Part shown: piece by piece, positions 15,301 to 24,300 of the stretch
Numbering within the stretch: the stretch's first letter is position 1
Layout of the letters: every line of letters starts with the position of its first letter
Source: Owenia fusiformis
Lineage: Eukaryota > Annelida > Polychaeta > Sabellida > Oweniidae
Direction of reading: 5' to 3'
NCBI GenBank assembly: GCA_903813345.2
Contig: CAIIXF020000010.1
Coordinates: 11,911,181 to 11,975,180, forward strand
DNA length: 64,000 nucleotides
Made by a program: the position numbers and the translations under genes
The notes under the pieces: generated by a model
Told to the model about the DNA's origin: nothing
What the model saw: the letters and a program-made list of their open reading frames with translations, nothing else
The model's database searches: none

Positions 15301-18300
15301 CTATCATAATTAGACTCCTTTCATTCAACTCACTTGCAAGTATAATGATGACAGCTATCATAATTAGACCAGTTTCATTCAACTCACTTGCAAGTATAAT
15401 GATGACAGCTATCATAATTAGACCAGTTCCATTCAACTCACATGAAAGTAAAATGATGACAGCCATCATTATTAGACCACTTTCATTCAACTCGCATGAA
15501 AGTAGAATGATGACAGCTATCATAATTAGACTCCTTTCATTCAACTCACTTGAAAGTATAATGATGACAGCTATCATAATTAGACCAGTTTTATTCAACT
15601 CGCATGAAAGTAGAATGATGACAGCCATCATGATAAGATCAGTTTAATTCAACTCGCATGAAAGTAAAATGATGGCAGCCATCATAATTAGACCTTTTTT
15701 CATTCAACTCTCATGAAGGTAGAATGATGACAGCCATCATAATTAGACCTTTTTTCATTCAACTCTCATGAAAGTAGAATGACAGCCATCATAATTAGAC
15801 CAGTTTCAACTTGCAAGTAGAATGATAACAGCCATCATAATGAGACCAGTTTCATTCAACTCGCATTAAACTAGATTGATGACAGCCATCATAATAAGAC
15901 CAGTTTTATTCGCATTTCAACTCGCATGAACTATGATAACCATCATAATTAGACCAGTTTCAAATCATACTAAAGAGTTGAAATTATTTTCATTGTAGAT
16001 ATGAGGCTCAACATTATAACACCATCTATATTGAGTGGTACGGTAACTTGAGGCACGTTTTATGGCTAAGATAGTTAATGAAAGAGATTTATAAGAAATG
16101 CTTAAATATTCCTGTCTAAACAACATCCTAAAATTTTCCTGGCAATGTCCCTTGGAATTTATGGTATAAAGATACAGACCAACATTTGTTTAGAATCTTG
16201 ATATTTATTTAAGGATTCATTGGCCTTATTATGTAAGCAATTTATTATTAAAGAATTGGTGTTGGTCTGTTTCTTTATTTTAAGCCAACCAATTTGTCTC
16301 CAGTGGTGTCATACCTGCTTTGACCATTAACATAAAATGAGATGTGGAGAAAGTATATACCATTTTCTTAATGCCTCCGTCACATTTGCTTTAGTAGCCA
16401 TTGGGCATTTTATCGATTTTGGGAGACTATGGCTACTGTATCCTAGCCATAGAGCATATGTGACTGAGACATTAGTGGTATATAGGAGACATCTGCATAC
16501 TATTGAAGTATTGATTGATGAATGCAAAACAGCGAAAGGACACTCTATGTATTGTCCATATTGTCATTTTCATTATTAACTTTTATGGCAAACGATTTAA
16601 CGGATTTAGTTACCATTGTTTCCTCATATGGATATCTTAAACTGATTACTTTTCGACATGGTGGGTAACTACAAAAAATCTTATCAGTGAATCCTGCCTA
16701 TGTGTTTTCAGCCAAATAAGCTTCATGATTCGTGTTTTTTCATGTTAGGTTAACTATAAGGTAGCAGTATCCTGAATGAGGTTCAGGATATTGGAATTAT
16801 CCCGAGGTGTATATCTGCCTACCCAGCCGGCACATAAAGCTATATCCTGCCCCCTGATGAAAATATATTTATTTATAAACCTCAAACACGTCCAAGTATG
16901 GGATAAAGTATTGATATTCCTCTCACGCGTGCAATGTTGTTCACCCCTCGTCTTATTCGTTGTATTACTATATATACATTATCATAGGTTTCAGTCAAAA
17001 ACAAAGGAACTCCTACTCAATTAGACATGGAACTTGCTGAAATTACCTTGTAATATATGATTATGCCATAATAAGAATTAATTAATCAGATATTTCTTTT
17101 GTATAATGGGCTACAAATAAATGTTTGAGTTTAGGTATAAAGTTAAGTACCGCATTTGCTATAACATAATGATGCTATGTGTGTTATTTATATACCCTTA
17201 TATACTTGCTAGTAAAAGGTGGATCGGGTGTCCAATAATTTGCATAAGTGCTATTGTTGTTACCCCCGTCCTCCTTGGCTCATCTGAAGTGCAGAACGAA
17301 GCATTGGGTTCATTTACCATTTGAACAAATCCGGGTTCAATAATATGTAGGCTCCAATAGGAAGTTACCAGTTTCACCACCAGGTGGCTAACTCGGATGA
17401 GATAATATCTGTAAAGAGAGTTACAATTTCATTTAGAAGTTCCAAGTTCATTTATAACTTTTGAAACCACATTTTCAGATTTAATTTCAAATATCATATT
17501 TAAAATATATGATATAACTCTCATATAGTCCATTTTCATGGGTCCTCCTTTTTGTCCAAAACCCATTGGGTCTAAAACCATATGGTCTGAATTCCAATGA
17601 TCTGAAAGAACTTGTAAAAAACTCAATTGGTCCATTTATTATTTCATTCTATTCAAGTTTCTTTTATACTATTACCAGATGATATGGATATACTGGATAT
17701 ACCTCGCTGTACCATAGAAAAAGAAACATTTTACATTATGTAGTTTTGAGTTTGTTTTTGGACCATTAGATTTCCAACCAGTGGGATTTAGACCAATGGG
17801 ATTTATATATTATTTTCTTAAATAGCCCTAACCCTTACCCGACCCATCTTGCTTGCTAGTATTGTCTTGTATTCTTTTTAGGTTGTAATTTGAAAGAGAA
17901 CTTTGGTGACTTTTTAATCTATGAAAATGTTTTATTTTCATTACATGATTTTCCTCCACTTAACAGCATGGAGAGTAAAAAATCAGAATATAAAATAGAA
18001 ACACTAATTTCTAAGAATTCAGTAAATGTATTCCACATCTTCTATTGCAGGCCTGACTCAGAATTGATAGGCGATGGATTTGAGGACCTCCAACCAAGAC
18101 CAGAGGATCCAAATGAGGGAATAATGAAACGATCAGCCCTTATGAGAAATGTTCCATCAAATGCTCACAAAGCACAAGCAAGCAGAGAAAGACGATCTCC
18201 TCCAAGAGTACTTGATGCTCCTTTGCCAAGGACAAGAGATACAAGAGCTCTAGATGCGGCTTTGGCAGACCTTGCTATGAACGAGGACCAACCAGAAGTG

Positions 18301-21300
18301 AACTACACAGTTGGGGAGAGAAATGGAACAGATGTTAATGTCACAGAGGATGAGGAAGAAGAAGATGAAGAAATTCATTTATCAGCAGAGGTCCATAACA
18401 AGGAGGAGGTCTACTTAACCAACCTAGAGGCCTTCACTGAATACAATATACAGGTACTGAATACAATGTTCATGTACTGATTACAATATACATGTACTGA
18501 ACACACACAATAATCATATACCAACCATGCTCAGGTACTGAATACAATACATGAACTGAATACAATAAACATACTGAACTCAATGTACAGATACAATGTC
18601 AAGAAGACGTTGAATACATTTGCAGGCCCGTAGCCAGGATTTGCCAAGGGGGGTTCAGCTTTCAAAAATTTCCAGGGGGGGTTCACATTTGACAATTTTG
18701 GCCCAAATATGGTGAAAATCACTTAAGAAGTGCTCAAAATGGTGAAAAACTGCATGATTTTGAAAGAATTTTTGGCCAGGGGGGGGAACCCTGCGAACCC
18801 CCTTTGGCTACGGGCCTGATATGCATATACTGAATACAATATGCAGAGATATGCAGAATTGTGTACAGAATACAGTTAATGACCAGTGATTGTTTGCAGG
18901 TAATGGCATGTCACGATTATGATGTGGAGGAGAGACGCCAGCTGTGTAGTCACCGTGCTATAATAACAGGAAGGACTCTTCCATCAGGTAAGACACGTTG
19001 TAGCCATATTAGGGTGTGGGGGGGGGGTACTACCTATTCTACAGGACAGGAGACTATTCGAGACTAAGTGCCATAATGGCTTTAAATCTACTACTTGTCA
19101 ATATTAAGTCATTGACCAAGTTGCCATTTTGGTTTCCAGTTTATACTGAATAATTATTACTTTCTGTAACGTATGTAATGTTCTGATGTCAGCACATATC
19201 ATTTTTATTTGTTTAATTTTGATAAGTATTTGATTAAAGAATTAAATTGGAGTTTATGACATATCAATAAAAACAGCTTAGTCAGTTCCACTAGAAATGA
19301 GTTGCATTCCATGGAACTCTAGAGGAACTGGTCTTCTAAATTAGTGACCTAAGATTCTTTTCTAGTAGGAACTATGTCAATCTCAAAACCAAGCGAGGGA
19401 CCTCGTGAAATTAGACATTTTAGGAATATCAACAGTCCCTTATGCATGAGGTGTATAAGTTTTTACGTGACCACAAGAAGTAGTGACAAATTGTTTAGTC
19501 TCCAACTTTTTGTGGATGGTGTTCGGCTGTTGGTGTTCAGCTGTCAGCATTTCGGGTTTGACGTCTGTAACAAATTCTTACAACTTTCAATAACTTGTGG
19601 AGACATAATTTCATGTTAATTCCTTGTCTGAATTTGGGTTAACAAATGTACTCTTATTTCAGCCACTGGTGATTTGATTGAAGTATCCAATGTTACATAT
19701 GACAATGTGTCTACTGGCGAGGTGAAAATAAAGTGGCTTGACCCTGTAGCTCCAAATGGTCTGATCGTCACATATGACGTTCGCTACAAAAAAGCAGATG
19801 TAAGTTGATCAGACAAGCTGTGTTAAGTGCAGAAATTTGATTTAAGATTCTGAATTTCAAAATCCTGTAAAAAATATTTTGCGCAATTTCTGGATTGTGG
19901 CATCATATTAGTGAATCACCTTGATTCACCGGGTTTCAGTTCCTCCAACTTCACCTTGATATCTCTTGTATATAATTCTATTCCCATTTAAAGCTGTTTA
20001 TATTACTTCAACATTTGTTCATTTGACTTGTAGATCCGGGAAGAGATCAAATGTATACCACACAAGGTATATCGGAAAATGAATGGAACTATACTGAGTG
20101 GCTTGAATCCTGGAAACTGGTCATTCCAAATCCGTGCATCCTCCCTTGCAGGCTTCGGCAACTGGACACCCATGTTTTATGTGCATGTCAAAGATAGGGG
20201 TGGTAAGTTTACACATGTTTACCTTGTTTTAATGTCCAAAATTACAGAATGTATTTTTTCAGCTCTTTTGTGGTGATATACGAGTACAAAGATTTTTAGG
20301 TATTTTATTCCATAATTATATCCACAGCCAACAGAATTCATTTACTTTTGATTTGAAGGATTATTTACGTTAAGTAAATTGTAACATTCTAGAACAAAAC
20401 AATTCTGTATTTTCCTTTTTATGTATTAAACTTGCACATCACCCTTGAATGCAATCTTGGGTTGTTCCGGGGTCAACTGTAAGATTTTGAGCTATGATGA
20501 AATAATATACGATGGTGAACTAATGGAGCAAATCTTGCGTACAAATACTCAAGATAAATGTGTCATTATGCTTTGATATTACGCAGGAATCTAATTTATG
20601 ACCACGCCAACTTAATATTAGATCATAATAATCTTGTTGGCTGTATAAAAATGTAAAAAATTGCGTTTTGAGGCCACGTGCAGGTTTAATCGTCATATGT
20701 GTTAACCTTTGTTTGTGTTAACCTTCGTATGTGTTAACCTTCATATGTGTTGACCTTATATTACTAGGTGGTACCACATATATGGCTGAGGGCATAATTG
20801 CAGCCATAGTAGCCAGCGTTGCTGTGTTCATAGTTGTGGTTATCCTGGGGAGTGTCTGGTACATTGCCAAGCGTCGCTTCAATAATAACATTCCTGATGG
20901 GATCCTTTATGCCTCTGTCAATCCTGAGTATATGAGTGCCCAAGATGGTGAGTGCATGGTCAGACTATAGGACAAAGGGGTGTAATGTCGACGTGTGGGG
21001 TAATGTCGACATAATAGACGGGGTAACTTCGACAATTATGTATTAGAAGTAGAATTTCCGTTTTCCGCCATGTTTGATTTCTGGAAAAATTAAAATCTCG
21101 CGAGATCTCGATCCATGCGAGAAAAAAAACATGGCTTCACCCTAGATCGGAAATTAGAGCAAATAAACAACAAGGTGTCGAAGTTACCCCACATGTCGAA
21201 GTTACTCCAAAATGGTGTCGACGTTACACCCCTTCGCCCTAGCTGTGAACCAATTAAAAATGTTCTCTAACACAATGAAATATATATTTTATATTCTGTC

Positions 21301-24300
21301 TTGTTAGATGTCACAAATGTAAAGATAATGAAATTCAATCGATTTTTTTTTGTGGATTAAAAAAAGTTTGTTAGAAATGGGATTTTATCCTCAAAAATGG
21401 GGACCATAATTTTTTAGTTTTACACCGGACTCTTTTTCACTTATTAGGTTTTTAATTATTGTTCTCTTGCATGTGTGCATCAATTTTATTTTTATTATTC
21501 AGTTTATGTCCCTGATGAATGGGAAGTGCTAAGAGAAAAGATTAACATCACTCGTGAGCTGGGCCAGGGGTCATTTGGTATGGTATATGAGGGTGTTGCC
21601 AAAGATATTGTGCCTGGCCAGGGCAGTGTAAAAGTAGCAATTAAGGTAAGTAAAAACTATTTTTTATTCAACTGGCTCAACTGAAATAGCCCTCATTGAA
21701 TTACTTTCTCCGGAATAGCTCTCATTGAATTAAATTCTCTGGAATAGCCCTCATTGAATAATATTCCCTGAAAATATCCTCACTTCCACTTACTTTCACT
21801 TGAAAAGCCCTCATTGATGTGGTAATATTTTATTCTGATAAAATGGTTCATGAAATAGCTCTTGAAATTATCTTTTCTGTAAAGTATTTTAACAATCAAC
21901 TGAAAATCAGTCCTTTTAGTATATCCTTGAAATAGCCCTTGTGTTTTATTCTGTCACCCCTACAAGTGGCAACATATTATTATATTCTCCAACTTTTTTG
22001 TGGATGATGTTCGGTGTCTGGCTTTTGTGTAACAAATGGTAGGTGGTGACATTTTGCATGTTAATGCCTTGTTGTGAAAGGAAATAGCCCTCACTGAAAC
22101 AGAATTTTGGTATGGAAATCCAAGACGTGCAGTTATCATTAATAAATACAACAAGTCTAGTGTCTAAATATTATTTCTTCCAGACTGTAAATGAGAATGC
22201 TACTATAAGAGACCGTGTGGAGTTCTTAAATGAGGCTTCAGTGATGAAAGCATTCAACTGTAACCATGTAGTCAGGTTGTTAGGTGTCGTCTCCAAGGGG
22301 CAGCCAACTCTAGTCATAATGGAATTGATGGGCAAGGGAGACTTAAAAAATTATTTAAGAATGCATCGTCCAGATGCCGAGGTAAATACCACTTTGGTTT
22401 AGTAAGTTAAGCTTATGTCTATAAATAAGGTTTACCATATTTGCCTTTATGAAATTTATGGAAACAAAGAAACAATTTTGACAAAGTAATTAAATGTTTT
22501 TAAAGAGATAAAATAAATCCGACCCTGCTTTAGCAATGGGACGCCTGAAGGTTGAATATTACTTAATATATCCTATAGATTTATTTGATAGCAACCATAA
22601 CTCTACCCGAGTTTCATAATCTTTGTAGAAACTTTGCTGTTTTAGTTACAATACTTGAAGGTACATTATGTTAAATTTTGAAGACAATTGGTGCATATTT
22701 AAAAAAAATACCAGCACCAGTTCTGTTACTTTTGGAACACCCTGTATCATAACAATTACTGTTACTACTGGAACACCCTGTATTGTAACTAAATACATTT
22801 ATGTTTTTATGATGAGTGATCTCACCAGCTATAAAGCAAGTGGGTGCTTCACCCATTTGAGGTTTTTATTAAGATAAGCTTGCACCAACTTGATAACCTA
22901 TTTGCACCTAGATGATATTTAGAAAGATCATTACAAATAAGAGAGAACTCTAATGTATGTTTCTAAATAATGCATGTTCTGATATTAGTATGTTTTGCCT
23001 TCAGGATAACATAGGCAATCCTCCACCATCATTAAAAAGAATTCTACAAATGGCGATTGAAATCGCAGATGGCATGGGATATCTAGCCGCCAAAAAATAT
23101 GTACATCGAGATCTCGCAGCTAGAAACTGCATGGTCTCTGAGAATCTCGTGGTCAAAATTGGAGGTGAGAGTTAAGATTATGTAGTTTTCAATGCAGTTC
23201 ATCAAAAATACATACTGTATGACAAATTACACCAACGAATTGATTACATAATCAAAATCTATTATAAACAGTTTGCTCCAATTTTAAAGAATTTGCAAGG
23301 CCAATATGATTTATTTTTATTTGATCACATTTGAATCATGTTTAAAATCATGCATCTACTAATATAGTGACAAATATTTTTCATTTCAGATTTTGGTATG
23401 ACGCGAGATATTTATGAAACAGATTATTACCGTAAAGGAGGTAAAGGGCTATTACCAGTCAGGTGGATGGCCCCAGAGTCTTTATATGATGGAAAATTTA
23501 CAAATATGTCCGATGTTTGGTAAGTGAAGTCTCAAATGAATACATTAACGTTTAAGCTATGGGGTACAAAGATGTTAATATGTTTAATGGTGAAGACCAA
23601 AACCCAAGATATCAGGAATATGGTCAAATTGCAATATTAAAGTTCAAATGACAGCCCAGTTGAGCATATTTCATGATTTTGAAATAATGTCATGAATTTA
23701 GGCCATATTCTATAATTCCTATGGAAATGAAATTGTGCATATTTTTTGCAGTTACGAAATAACCCCATGTAATATAGGAACCTATTATACAGCAAGGATA
23801 AATTGCTTTGTTTGTGATGTATTTTGACAAAAAAGCTTTGTAACAAAGTATTTAATGCTTGTTTAACACCTTATAGAAATCCTTTGTTAAATAGCTTTTT
23901 GTCAAAATGCTTCGAAAGGAAGCAATTCAATCTGCTGTGGAAATCTAACCATAAAATGATACAATTTTGTTTAATGTAGAAGTAACTTTTGTATTCTTTG
24001 TATTTGCTACGATTGTGAACGATTATGAACCTCTTTGTGGACAATACAAATTAGCCCATGTTTCTAGGTCATATGGTGTTGTGCTATGGGAGATGGCTAC
24101 CTTAGCTGCCCAGCCCTATCAAGGCCTGGCCAATGAAGAGGTCCTAAAGTTTGTTATAGATGGGCACGTAATGGAACCCCCTGATGGCTGCCCCAGGAAA
24201 CTGTGAGTTGATTCTTTTTGTATTATTTCAAAAAGGCGCAACAATGACGAGGGTTCTTACCAGCCCTCATGGATTTGGACACTATGTTAAATCTTTAATA

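Larger units (their letters stand above)
14227..18050 (+). other. INSR intron with a large minisatellite
   Basis: It is dominated by a 54 bp array (14745-15960), followed by a short TIR element (16372-16474). The rest is AT-rich and has no coding exon I can support. Degenerate GACCCATTGG-type motifs occur at 17540-17800. Confidence 0.6.

Noticed and set aside
14744-15647. Overlapping ~295-codon reading frames on both strands
   Set aside because: Products of the 54 bp minisatellite in an INSR intron; simple 18-residue repeats with no start context or domain.
17890-18050. In-frame extension upstream of the furin-site exon, giving an apparent 196-residue frame with its own ATG
   Set aside because: The TTCTATTGCAG acceptor at 18050 and phase with the previous exon show that it is intron.
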